A DNA stretch of 64,000 nt, taken from NCBI RefSeq assembly GCF_002161555.1, contig NZ_NFHZ01000002.1:1-64000 (forward strand). The letters run 5' to 3'. This DNA comes from Barnesiella sp. An55. Lineage in GTDB: Bacteria; Bacteroidota; Bacteroidia; Bacteroidales; Barnesiellaceae. The notes beneath the pieces are model-generated. The model ran no database searches. It was not told the DNA's origin and saw nothing but the letters and a program-made list of their open reading frames with translations. Shown one piece after another: positions 28,104-35,306 of this stretch (its first letter is position 1; every line of letters starts with the position of its first letter). The position numbers and the translations under genes are program-made.

Positions 28104-28861
28104 AACGACAAGACCACCATATTGGAGGTAGCCCTCTTTAGCGACTGGGTAAATTTGATATCGGCAGGATCCTTCAAATCATTACGATTGCGATTAATTA
28201 CATTGGTAAGCCCAAAGCAGAATTTCAATTCGGGAATCAGCTTGAAATAAGGCAAATAGAAATCGCACCCAATGCCAATGGTGAGGTAGCCGTCAAAGGT
28301 ATTCAACTTGAGCAAGTCGTTACGCTTTTTCGACACATCGGCCGTACCCATTACTCCGCCAATCAGATAAGGCCGATAATTGTTGCAACGCTGGGCACTG
28401 AACTTCAGCTCGACAGGCAGCACAATGTAGTTCGACTTCAGGTCCTGAGTTCGAGTCTCCTGCGTGTTCGACTCACGATACTTCACCACCTTGTTACCAA
28501 AGAATATACCCGGCGATACCCGCAGGTTGAGATATTGGCACAGATAGAGGTCGGCCAAAAGATTCACATTAAACCCCGGTGAAAAATCGGGTATATCCAT
28601 GTACCAGCTCTCACCCCCCTCGGTCACAACCCCCGAGTGGACAAACGTCATGTCCTGCACATGGGTGCCGATAGAGAAACCCAAATGTAAAATCTTGTAG
28701 TCGGCATAAGGCAAATTCTGCACCTTGCGGGGCTGAGCCCACGCCGTACCGCACACCAGCGACAAGAGCGCAATCGCCCCCGCACACCAGCACGCAACAG
28801 ACTTCCGACCCAGGAATATCTGCCGTCCCACAGAGCCTCTATGTAACCATCGTTCCATCAT
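28091..28861 (-). CDS. porT: PorT-like outer-membrane barrel protein (type IX secretion)
   Basis: 256 residues. After a signal peptide ending TAWAQ comes a beta-barrel protein opening KVQNLPYADYKILHLGFSIG, the hallmark of PorT, followed by the alternating strands of an eight-stranded barrel and a terminal aromatic (VVLSFYFE). PorT is required for assembly of the type IX secretion system in Porphyromonas. ATG 28861 was chosen over the upstream TTG at 28885. The tail overlaps the NagZ fusion gene by 13 bases in antisense. A paralogous barrel of other function cannot be excluded. Confidence 0.78.
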   Translation of the reverse strand: MMERWLHRGSVGRQIFLGRKSVACWCAGAIALLSLVCGTAWAQPRKVQNLPYADYKILHLGFSIGTHVQDMTFVHSGVVTEGGESWYMDIPDFSPGFNVNLLADLYLCQYLNLRVSPGIFFGNKVVKYRESNTQETRTQDLKSNYIVLPVELKFSAQRCNNYRPYLIGGVMGTADVSKKRNDLLKLNTFDGYLTIGIGCDFYLPYFKLIPELKFCFGLTNVINRNRNDLKDPADIKFTQSLKRATSNMVVLSFYFE

Positions 28862-28947
28862 CGGGTAACTATTTATCAAACGCAAAAACAGCGGGGATAT
28901 TGTTTGGCGAGAATGCTATTTGCGCCAGAAATTATCGCCCTATTTTT

Positions 28948-28977
28948 TTTGCAATCGCAATAAAAGTACTACATTTG
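28948..28977 (+). promoter_or_regulatory. promoter for the ferredoxin gene
   Basis: TTTG (28948-28951), 18 bases, TACATTTG (28970-28977), 46 bases before the ferredoxin start codon: a full match to the Bacteroidota consensus. Confidence 0.75.
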
Positions 28978-29022
28978 TGCTGCAATTAGATCTAATTATT
29001 TCAAACTAAAAACTAAAGAACA

Positions 29023-29190
29023 ATGGCTTACGTAATTAATGACAACTGTGTTGCTTGCGGTTCTTGCATTAGCGAGTGCCCGGTAGAAGCTATCTCGGAA
29101 GGCGATATCTACAAAATCGATCCCGAAAAATGCTTGAGCTGCGGAACTTGCGCCGAGGTTTGTCCTAACGACGCTATCCACGAAGCATAA
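29023..29190 (+). CDS. 2[4Fe-4S] ferredoxin
   Basis: 55 residues, beginning MAYVINDNCVACGSC. Two CxxCxxCxxxCP clusters are visible (CVACGSCISECP and CLSCGTCAEVCP), the pattern of small clostridial-type ferredoxins that carry two 4Fe-4S centres and shuttle electrons in anaerobic metabolism. It has its own promoter and a strong terminator, so it is monocistronic. Likely partners such as pyruvate:ferredoxin oxidoreductase are not in the window. Confidence 0.96.
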   Translation: MAYVINDNCVACGSCISECPVEAISEGDIYKIDPEKCLSCGTCAEVCPNDAIHEA

Positions 29191-29212
29191 GAAGCACACA
29201 CGTGAAAGATTA

Positions 29213-29254
29213 AAAAGGGGCCTGTATCACACAGATACAGGCCCTTTCTTATTT
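29213..29254 (+). terminator. ferredoxin terminator
   Basis: Stem GGGGCCTGTATC with its near-complement GATACAGGCCCT around a short loop, flanked by AAAAA and TTTCTTATTTT, 23 bases after the stop codon. Confidence 0.88.
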
Positions 29255-29275
29255 TGACAGAAGATTATCGGAGAA

Positions 29276-29653
29276 TCAATACAGCTGATACTGGATGGTT
29301 ATGGACTCAAGAGTTCCAGAATGATCAAGAGTATAACCTTCTATGAAAATGCGCAAATATTTGACTTCATTCTCTTCTGTCGTAAAAAAGGCCGCATAGC
29401 CATGATTGGGCTGAACAGTAGAATATTTATATTTCATGTATTTATTATAAGATCCGCCCTTCTCGATATAATCATTATCTTTAAATTTGGATGTTACCTC
29501 CTCTATAGAGCCAACCTTACCCCTATCGCTTATACCATGAGCATCATTGCCATAAGAATCAGGAGAAAGAACAAGAAACCAGGTACAACGAGGCGACAAA
29601 CAGCCTCCCCTCTCACAGCACCAACCCTTACTCGACCCACTACCGCCGCACAA
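29276..29653 (-). pseudogene. hypothetical gene remnant
   Basis: An open frame of 125 codons. Its C-terminal 100 residues (from SPDSYGNDAHG to ESITIQYQLY) look like real protein: beta-rich and with balanced codons. The N-terminal part (CGGSGSSKGWCCERGG) does not, and the frame opens inside the U-tract of the rpmA terminator with only a TTG as start. There is no internal Met until about residue 70. I read it as the 3' part of a decayed gene. No family was recognised. It is more AT-rich than its neighbours. Confidence 0.4.
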
Positions 29654-29690
29654 AAATAAAAAACGTGACTGCTCTTGCGAGCCGTCACGC
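29652..29690 (-). terminator. rplU-rpmA terminator
   Basis: Read on the minus strand: stem CGTGACggCTC/GAGcaGTCACG with a GCAA loop, followed by TTTTTTATTTTT, 25 bases after the rpmA stop. Confidence 0.85.
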
Positions 29691-29715
29691 TTTCTATCAA
29701 TAAGGTTATAACTTT

Positions 29716-29979
29716 TTAGTTATTATCTGCAGGTACAACCGATACATACGAACGGTTCTCTTGACGTTTGCGGAATACTACCGTACCGTTTACCAAGGCA
29801 AACAACGTGTGGTCTTTACCCATACCTACGTTCTCACCCGGGTGATGAACAGTACCTCTTTGACGTACCAGGATATTTCCGGCTTTGGCATACTGGCCAC
29901 CGAAAATTTTGATACCCAATCGTTTGCTTTCCGATTCACGACCGTTCTTAGAACTACCAACACCTTTCTTATGTGCCAT
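29716..29979 (-). CDS. rpmA: 50S ribosomal protein L27
   Basis: 87 residues. The start [20 protein letters not shown] is diagnostic, followed by [19 protein letters not shown]. The N-terminal tail of L27 reaches the peptidyl-transferase centre. There is no cleavable N-terminal extension of the Firmicutes kind. It lies 21 bases after rplU, the conserved order, and ends in a terminator. Confidence 0.97.
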   Translation of the reverse strand: MAHKKGVGSSKNGRESESKRLGIKIFGGQYAKAGNILVRQRGTVHHPGENVGMGKDHTLFALVNGTVVFRKRQENRSYVSVVPADNN

Positions 29980-30000
29980 TTTCTTAGAAGTTTAATAGGG

Positions 30001-30336
30001 TTAAGCAACAATTTCTTTAACTAACACTTCGGTGAAATATTGACGGTGACCGTTCAAACGACGATAGCCTTTTCTTCTTTTCTTCTTGAAAACAAGAACT
30101 CTTTCACCTTTTACGAGGCCTTTCTTACCGAACCCGTCGTTCGAAACAACCTCACATACGACCTTCGCACCTTCTACGGTGGGAGTGCCTACGGTTACTG
30201 CTCCATCTTTGTCAACGAGCAATACTCTGTCAAATTCGAGAACGGCGCCATGCTCTGCTCCCAAATAGTGGACAAACAACTTCTTTCCGTTTTCTACCTT
30301 GAATTGTTGTCCTTGAATCTCAACAATAACGTACAT
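30001..30336 (-). CDS. rplU: 50S ribosomal protein L21
   Basis: 111 residues. The N-terminus [17 protein letters not shown] and the C-terminal [21 protein letters not shown] are typical of L21, which binds 23S rRNA together with L20. First gene of the rplU-rpmA pair. The C-terminus is slightly longer than the E. coli protein of 103 residues, as is common in Bacteroidota. Confidence 0.97.
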   Translation of the reverse strand: MYVIVEIQGQQFKVENGKKLFVHYLGAEHGAVLEFDRVLLVDKDGAVTVGTPTVEGAKVVCEVVSNDGFGKKGLVKGERVLVFKKKRRKGYRRLNGHRQYFTEVLVKEIVA

Positions 30337-30492
30337 TTTATATTTGTTTTTTACGTTTATCTCTGCCGGGCGGGGCCAACCGAGGCACCTCTTTTTGAGC
30401 CCATATCAGAATCAGCCCACAAAAGTACTACAAAAAATCGGCACACACAAGTATTCGGCCTATTTTCTCCCCAAAAATCAAAAAACAACGCA

Positions 30493-31374
30493 CTATACAA
30501 AAATCTTTTTCTTGTAATAGATCTCTCTGAACTCTTTGGGCGAGCACCCTTTTTTCTTTTTGAAGATGCGATTGAAGTTCGACAAATTGTTAAAACCACA
30601 TTCGTAACAGATTTCGGCCACGGTCTTGGTCGAATCGACCAATTGCCGGGTAGCATGCCCCAAACGGATATCGATGATATAGTCCGACAGGCTCTTCCCG
30701 GTTCGCAACTTGAAAAAACGGCTGAACGAGACCGGCGTCATATCGGTAAGTTCGGCCAACTGCGCCAACCTTATCTCCTCGGTATAATGCTGGTTGATAT
30801 ACTCTTCGACCTTCTGCACACGGCGACTGTCCGATGCCGTCTTGGAACGTGCAAAAGAGCTGCTCGACAAGGTGCGGGCATCGTCACAAATCGACAGTTC
30901 ATACAAGATGGTCAGGAATTTCACAAACTGATAAAAACCCGGTTCCCCCTTCAACAAAGAATCGAGATTTGCATAGACCTTCATCACGGCATGCAACGGG
31001 AACGACAACCCCTTCTGCGCCCGCTCGAGCATCTTGCGAATCGAAGTAAACTGTTTCTTCTCAATAAAGTTATTGGAGAACAGGTCGGGCGAAAACTGAA
31101 TCGTAATCTCCCGTATCTGCTTGGAATGACAATTACCCTGCTCCCACACATGCTCCAGGTTGTCGCCACACAACAACACCAGGTCATAGTCGCCAATCTC
31201 CTCGACCGAATCGCCCACAATACGACGCACACCGGCGCCGTTCTCTACAAAATTAAGCTCATACTCCTTGTGATTATGCAACGGATAGGTAAACTCGGTC
31301 TTATACCGCTCTACAATAAACAGGCAATCCTTTTCCGACAGGGGTGATATTTCTGTAATGATGTGTTTATTCAT
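30493..31374 (-). CDS. AraC family transcriptional regulator
   Basis: 293 residues. The N-terminal half is a cupin-like sensor domain (FTYPLHNHKEYELNFVENG, residues about 27-95). The C-terminal 100 residues hold the two helix-turn-helix motifs of AraC/XylS proteins, with IRLAQLAELTDMTPVSFSRFFK and the signature segment YECGFNNLSNFNRIFKKKKGCSPKEFRE read in parts. The ligand is unknown; small sugars are usual. It stands alone, so its target genes are not evident from context. Confidence 0.92.
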   Translation of the reverse strand: MNKHIITEISPLSEKDCLFIVERYKTEFTYPLHNHKEYELNFVENGAGVRRIVGDSVEEIGDYDLVLLCGDNLEHVWEQGNCHSKQIREITIQFSPDLFSNNFIEKKQFTSIRKMLERAQKGLSFPLHAVMKVYANLDSLLKGEPGFYQFVKFLTILYELSICDDARTLSSSSFARSKTASDSRRVQKVEEYINQHYTEEIRLAQLAELTDMTPVSFSRFFKLRTGKSLSDYIIDIRLGHATRQLVDSTKTVAEICYECGFNNLSNFNRIFKKKKGCSPKEFREIYYKKKIFV

Positions 31375-31486
31375 GACATTCCTCCTCTCTATGCGGGTAT
31401 AAAGTTACTCAAATCCCTTAAAAATCAAAACCATTTAATTCAATTTATCGCAAGCCCCCTCCATGGCAAGAAACCCTTTAAACGAC

Positions 31487-31523
31487 CAATCGCAACAACT
31501 TCCTGACGAAGCTATTGCGATTG
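31487..31523 (-). terminator. hairpin after tRNA-Pro
   Basis: CAATCGCAA (31487-31495) is perfectly inverted at 31515-31523, with an inner CTTC/GAAG pair. It lies 4 bases past the tRNA 3' end on the minus strand. The T-run after it is weak, so it may act in processing or termination. Confidence 0.45.
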
Positions 31524-31527
31524 TCTG

Positions 31528-31601
31528 TCGGGGTGAGACGACTCGAACGTCCGACCTCCACGTCCCGAACGTGGCGCGCTAACCAACTGTGCTACACCCC
31601 G
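31528..31601 (-). tRNA. tRNA-Pro (CGG)
   Basis: A 74-base cloverleaf on the minus strand: acceptor CGGGGTG/CACCCCG with discriminator A, D arm AGCACAGTTGGTTAGCGC, anticodon stem CCACG/CGTGG with loop TTCGGGA (anticodon CGG), and TpsiC arm with GTTCGAGTC. The CCA end is not encoded. It reads CCG proline codons. Confidence 0.95.
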
Positions 31602-31743
31602 CACTTTGTTTTGCGGGGACAAAGATACATAAAGTTTGACAAAAGCAAAAACGAAACGTCTAAAAATCTTCTCTCCGCGACCAAAATATCTTTTCTTTTT
31701 CATTTTTACCGTAAAAAATTAGGCGGATACAAAAAAATAATCC

Positions 31744-31751
31744 TATCTTTG
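31744..31751 (+). promoter_or_regulatory. -7 element for tRNA-Phe
   Basis: TATCTTTG lies 17 bases before the mature tRNA 5' end. A -33 element is not clear. The spacing leaves a short 5' leader for RNase P to remove. Confidence 0.55.
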
Positions 31752-31767
31752 CAGTCGCAAAAATGAG

Positions 31768-31840
31768 GGTGCCATAGCTCAGTTGGTAGAGCAAAGGACT
31801 GAAAATCCTTGTGTCACTGGTTCGATTCCCGTTGGCACCA
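31768..31840 (+). tRNA. tRNA-Phe (GAA)
   Basis: A 73-base cloverleaf: acceptor GGTGCCA/TGGCACC with discriminator A, D arm AGCTCAGTTGGTAGAGC, anticodon stem AAGGA/TCCTT with loop CTGAAAA (anticodon GAA), and TpsiC arm TGGTTCGATTCC. CCA is not encoded. It reads UUU and UUC. Confidence 0.97.
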
Positions 31841-31928
31841 CAGCAAAACGAGGTTGTGCAAAATGCACAGCCTCGTTTTGGTTTATTCCCCCGCCAATTC
31901 CATTTTTACAAAGAGAGAGATAAAACAA

Positions 31929-31968
31929 GAGTTCCCGAAATGTCCTCACAGAACATCTTCGGGAACTC
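31929..31968 (-). terminator. purT downstream hairpin
   Basis: GAGTTCCCGAA pairs with TTCGGGAACTC, continued inward by ATGT/ACAT, a stem of about 15 bp. On the minus strand it is followed by TTGTTTTATC, a modest U-tract. It lies 84 bases beyond the purT stop. Confidence 0.6.
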
Positions 31969-32051
31969 AAAAAGTATCGGAAAGTCTGGTCACGATATTC
32001 CCCGGTGCCTTCGGCCAACTCTGGAAGAAGCTTGCCGAACCGGGCAAAAGA

Positions 32052-33242
32052 TTATCGGGGCAGCACTTTTATCTGCAGTTTCTTATAGGCACGATCGGCC
32101 TTGGCCCGAGCCTCTTCTACGGTATCGGCAATGGCCAAAATTACACCCAGACGACGATGGCCTACCACCTCGGGTTTACCAAAGATACGCATCTGTACCC
32201 CCTCTTCGGCGAGTACTTGATCGAGGTTGGCAAATACGACCTTGTCGGTATCGCCCTCTACGACAATGGCCCGAGAGGCCGACGGACCGTAGAAGCGCAC
32301 GCCGGGGACAGGCAATCCCAATACGGCACGAGCATGCAGGGCAAACTGCGAGAGGTCTTGCGAAATCATCGTCACCATACCCGTGTCGTGCGGGCGGGGA
32401 GATACTTCGCTGAAGAGCACATCGTCGCCCTTGATAAACAACTCTACCCCGAAGATACCATATCCCCCCAAGGCATCGGTTATCTTACGGGCTATCTCGC
32501 GAGCCTTTTCCAACGCTTTTGGCGACATGGCTTGTGGTTGCCACGACTCCCGATAGTCGCCATCGACCTGTATGTGCCCCACGGGATTGAGGAAGGTTGT
32601 CCCTGCCGAGTGGCGCACCGTGAGTTGCGTAATCTCGTAGTCGAACTTCACGAACCCCTCGACAATAACCCGGCCGGCTCCGGCACGGCCGCCCTCTTGA
32701 GCATAGTGCCAGGCGTGGTCTATATCGTCGGCCGTACGTATCACACTCTGTCCGTGTCCCGACGAACTCATGATGGGTTTCACCACACAGGGCATTCCTA
32801 TCTCACGAACTGCCTCTTCAAACTCTTCGCGTGTAGAGGCAAACTTGTAGGGCGAGGTGGGCAAGCCCAGTTGCTCGGCGGCCAGGCGACGTATGCCCTC
32901 GCGATTCATTGTGAGGTAGGCGGCCGTAGCGGTAGGGGTAACCGAATAGCCCTCTTTTTCAAGAGCGACCAGTGTATCGGTAGCGATAGCCTCTACCTCG
33001 GGGATAATATAATCGGGGCGCTCCTCCTCGATTACCTCACGCAATTTCTTACCGTCGAGCATCGACAGCACGTGACTGCGATGAGCTACCTGCATGGCCG
33101 GTGCATTGGCATATTTATCCAAGGCTACCACCTCTACTCCATAGCGTTGCAACTCGATTGCAACCTCTTTTCCCAACTCTCCGCTACCGCAGAGCAATGC
33201 TTTTTTACCGACAGGGGTCAGTACCGTTCCTATTTCTACCAT
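32052..33242 (-). CDS. purT: formate-dependent phosphoribosylglycinamide formyltransferase
   Basis: 396 residues. It makes formyl-GAR from GAR, formate and ATP, the folate-independent third step of purine synthesis. The ATP-grasp architecture is evident: [20 protein letters not shown] at the N-terminus, [18 protein letters not shown] for ATP binding, and the late segment [25 protein letters not shown], given here in parts. Start 33242 ([10 protein letters not shown]) matches the family; the longer frame reads through the promoter at 33275-33306. Monocistronic. Confidence 0.95.
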   Translation of the reverse strand: MVEIGTVLTPVGKKALLCGSGELGKEVAIELQRYGVEVVALDKYANAPAMQVAHRSHVLSMLDGKKLREVIEEERPDYIIPEVEAIATDTLVALEKEGYSVTPTATAAYLTMNREGIRRLAAEQLGLPTSPYKFASTREEFEEAVREIGMPCVVKPIMSSSGHGQSVIRTADDIDHAWHYAQEGGRAGAGRVIVEGFVKFDYEITQLTVRHSAGTTFLNPVGHIQVDGDYRESWQPQAMSPKALEKAREIARKITDALGGYGIFGVELFIKGDDVLFSEVSPRPHDTGMVTMISQDLSQFALHARAVLGLPVPGVRFYGPSASRAIVVEGDTDKVVFANLDQVLAEEGVQMRIFGKPEVVGHRRLGVILAIADTVEEARAKADRAYKKLQIKVLPR

Positions 33243-33270
33243 AGTATTATGTGAGTTTGTATGTTTTTCT

Positions 33271-33322
33271 TGTACAAAGATAGTGAAAGGCGAGTGCAGA
33301 GGCAAATGGGAAACATAGTTTT
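33271..33322 (-). repeat. dispersed promoter-bearing repeat, copy 1
   Basis: About 51 bases beginning TGTACAAAGATAGTGAAAGG resemble 39592-39642 (TGTACAAATATAGTAAAAGG), roughly three quarters identical with one single-base indel. Both copies hold a promoter of identical geometry, each in front of an unrelated gene. Confidence 0.7.
33275..33306 (-). promoter_or_regulatory. purT promoter
   Basis: On the minus strand, TTTG (33303-33306), 20 bases, TATCTTTG (33275-33282). It lies in a roughly 51-bp sequence that recurs upstream of the SIMPL gene (see the repeat at 39592). Confidence 0.8.
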
Positions 33323-33465
33323 CAACATTTGGCTATGCCAAACCAACTCCTATCTTATCCAAAGATAAAAAAAGGTGAGCATAGGGGCAATCGAGATACG
33401 ATTTTCAAGGTCGATTATCTCGAACGACACGTGTTCTCTACAAGCATGGCTCACCCGGGAGTTTA

Positions 33466-33510
33466 CAAAACAGGCCTACTTCCTCTGCAGGGAGGAAGTA
33501 GGCCTGTTTC
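33466..33510 (-). terminator. terminator of the CDGSH gene
   Basis: A long near-perfect palindrome: AAACAGGCCTACTTCCT and its complement around a short loop, with T-run on either side. It lies about 20 bases beyond the CDGSH gene stop and may also work in the other direction. Confidence 0.85.
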
Positions 33511-33530
33511 GACTGCCCGGATGGCAATCG

Positions 33531-33725
33531 TTATTTCTTGGCATGGGACCCATCGCAAAAAGGCTGATTGGCCGATTTGCCACAACGGCACATAAATGCC
33601 CGTTGTTTAATCACCATGCTCCCGTCGGAAAACATAATGCGCACATGCCCGCCGATACGCAGCGGGCCACACTCGATTACTTTCACGACAACCTCGGGTT
33701 TTACGGGTACGATGGCTTCTTTCAT
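33531..33725 (-). CDS. CDGSH-type iron-sulfur protein
   Basis: 64 residues. The C-terminus carries the CDGSH motif CRCGKSANQPFCDGSH (C-x-C-x2-S-x3-P-x-C-D-G-S-H, residues about 46-61), which binds a 2Fe-2S cluster through three Cys and one His. Small stand-alone members are common in Bacteroidota; proposed roles are redox sensing or cluster transfer, unproven here. It stands alone between two terminators. Confidence 0.92.
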   Translation of the reverse strand: MKEAIVPVKPEVVVKVIECGPLRIGGHVRIMFSDGSMVIKQRAFMCRCGKSANQPFCDGSHAKK

Positions 33726-33803
33726 AGCTGTTTGGTTTTAATGTCTTGCTTACTAAACAGCCGATGCCCCTCTTTTGTTTATCGCCCCGCTACCCTACAA
33801 CAC

Positions 33804-33840
33804 AATCGGGGGCGCGAAAGTTATTTTCGCGCCCCCGATT
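33804..33840 (-). terminator. terminator of the winged-helix gene
   Basis: AATCGGGGGCGCGAAA pairs with TTTCGCGCCCCCGATT around a 4-base loop: a very stable 16-bp stem. U-tracts are weak on both sides. Confidence 0.75.
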
Positions 33841-33865
33841 TATAAACTGCCGTATTACGTCTCAA

Positions 33866-34066
33866 TTAGAGCAATACTACTTCTACGTCTGCTTCTGTTT
33901 CACAGATGCTCACTTTACCTTCGCGAGCCAACCAGCCAAGGGCAGCATAGATCTCTTTTTCTTTCAGCTTAGTCGCTTTCTTCAGACCTTTTACAGTCAG
34001 TTTACCCGACTCATGCAAAGCATTCCAAACCTGGCCTGCCCATGTTCCAATAACTTCTACATTCAT
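33866..34066 (-). CDS. small winged-helix domain protein
   Basis: 66 residues. The sequence (IGTWAGQVWNALHESGKLTVKGLKKATKL then AALGWLAREGKV, in parts) is the compact winged helix-turn-helix family (DUF2582-like) found throughout Bacteroidota. It presumably binds DNA, but no target is known. Its AT-rich upstream region has a TACCTTTG -7 box at 34122-34129 (minus), flanked by a 9-bp inverted repeat, so autoregulation is possible. Confidence 0.85.
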   Translation of the reverse strand: MNVEVIGTWAGQVWNALHESGKLTVKGLKKATKLKEKEIYAALGWLAREGKVSICETEADVEVVLL

Positions 34067-34100
34067 TCTTTTTTACGTTTAAATGAAACAACTTGAAAAC

Positions 34101-34162
34101 ACATTGTTTTTTAAATCGATGCAAAGGTAATACATTTTTTCTTTATTTTTAATAAACAATGT
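34101..34162 (-). promoter_or_regulatory. promoter of the winged-helix gene with flanking inverted repeat
   Basis: TACCTTTG on the minus strand at 34122-34129 is the -7 box. ACATTGTTT at 34101-34109 is inverted at 34154-34162 (AAACAATGT), so the arms straddle the promoter. An operator role is inference. Confidence 0.4.
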
Positions 34163-34243
34163 ATTTTTTACGTTCTTCCTGCATTTTTATCAAGAAAATC
34201 GATATTGAAACAACGTTTTGAGTAGCAATTTTGTTTATGCAGC

Positions 34244-35164
34244 TCATCGACCTAAAACGATTTTCATCCCTTCATGTGCCAGCATACAGGGGGTAAATTC
34301 CTGGCTGGCCTCGTCGCAAAGGGGTTGCTCGTCGTCATAGCGAGCCGAGAAATGCCCCAGCAACAACTGTTTAACCGCGGCTTTTCGAGCCATACGGGCA
34401 GCCTGGCGAGCCGTCGAGTGGCAAGTAAGCCGAGCCAACTCCTCGGCATCGTCGCCAAAGGTAGCTTCGTGATAGAGACAATCGACCCCACGAATGAGAG
34501 GAATAAGCGCCTCGTTATAGGCGGTATCGGAACAGTAGGCATATCGCAAGGGCTCATCGGCCGGTGTGGTCAACCGGGCATTGGGCACGATTTGCCCGTC
34601 GGGGGTCGTATAGTCGGCCCCGGCCTTGATCTCGGCCCGACGGTAGATGGGAATATCGTAAAACTTCACCATATCGCCCCGCAAATGAAGTTGCCCCGGT
34701 TTTTCCTCAAAGAGAAACCCCGAGCAGGGTACCCGGTGAATCAACGGCAGAGAGGTTACCCGGATGGAACGATCTTCATAGATAACCTCCGAACGGTTGG
34801 GAACAACCGGCTCAAACCGCACTGCAAAGGGCAACTCCCGGCAGAAGAAATCGAGTTGCGGGCGAAAGACCGCCTCGGCCTGCGGATGAGCGTGGATGAC
34901 GAGTTCGCCCGTTCGACCCAACAACGACAGGGTCGAAATCATGCCGATAAGTCCGAAACAATGGTCGCCATGCAGGTGACTGAGAAAGATGTGCCCCAGT
35001 CGTGTAAACTTCAGGTGCATGCGCCGGAACTGTATTTGTGCCCCCTCGCCACAGTCGATCATAAACAGATTGTCGCGAATGTTGAGTACTTGCGTGCTGG
35101 GGTAATGTCGCAGTGTGGGCAAAGCCGAACCGCACCCCAAGATATTGATTTCAAATTTTCCCAT
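34244..35164 (-). CDS. rnz: ribonuclease Z
   Basis: 306 residues. RNase Z removes the 3' trailer of tRNA precursors that lack an encoded CCA, which is the case for both tRNAs in this window. The zinc motif HLHGDH is at 63-68, preceded by the family strand ILGCGSALPTLRHYPSTQ; later come HRVPCSGFLFEEKPG, YCSDTAYNE and LGHFSARY. Start 35164 (MGKFEINILGCG) fits the family; a longer frame to 35260 adds an unrelated leader. It lies after the rpsA terminator. Confidence 0.95.
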   Translation of the reverse strand: MGKFEINILGCGSALPTLRHYPSTQVLNIRDNLFMIDCGEGAQIQFRRMHLKFTRLGHIFLSHLHGDHCFGLIGMISTLSLLGRTGELVIHAHPQAEAVFRPQLDFFCRELPFAVRFEPVVPNRSEVIYEDRSIRVTSLPLIHRVPCSGFLFEEKPGQLHLRGDMVKFYDIPIYRRAEIKAGADYTTPDGQIVPNARLTTPADEPLRYAYCSDTAYNEALIPLIRGVDCLYHEATFGDDAEELARLTCHSTARQAARMARKAAVKQLLLGHFSARYDDEQPLCDEASQEFTPCMLAHEGMKIVLGR

Positions 35165-35239
35165 AACGATCGATGGTCTATCACATACATCGACAAAGAT
35201 AATCTTTTTCTCCGAGCCGATACATTCTACCGACGGCCC

Positions 35240-35276
35240 GAAAACAAGATAGGCCGACAAAATTGCCGGCCTATCG
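35240..35276 (-). terminator. rpsA terminator
   Basis: GATAGGCCG (35248-35256) pairs with CGGCCTATC (35267-35275). Read on the minus strand it is followed by TTGTTTTC, 31 bases beyond the rpsA stop. Confidence 0.75.
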
Positions 35277-35306
35277 TCCTATAGAATTTGTATGGTTCTA
35301 CGCAAA

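Noticed and set aside
30040-31347. 435-codon plus-strand frame over rplU and the AraC gene
   Set aside because: Spans two genes and their intergenic region in antisense; no promoter or domain.
31809-33254. 481-codon plus-strand frame antisense to purT
   Set aside because: It begins inside tRNA-Phe and reads purT backwards.
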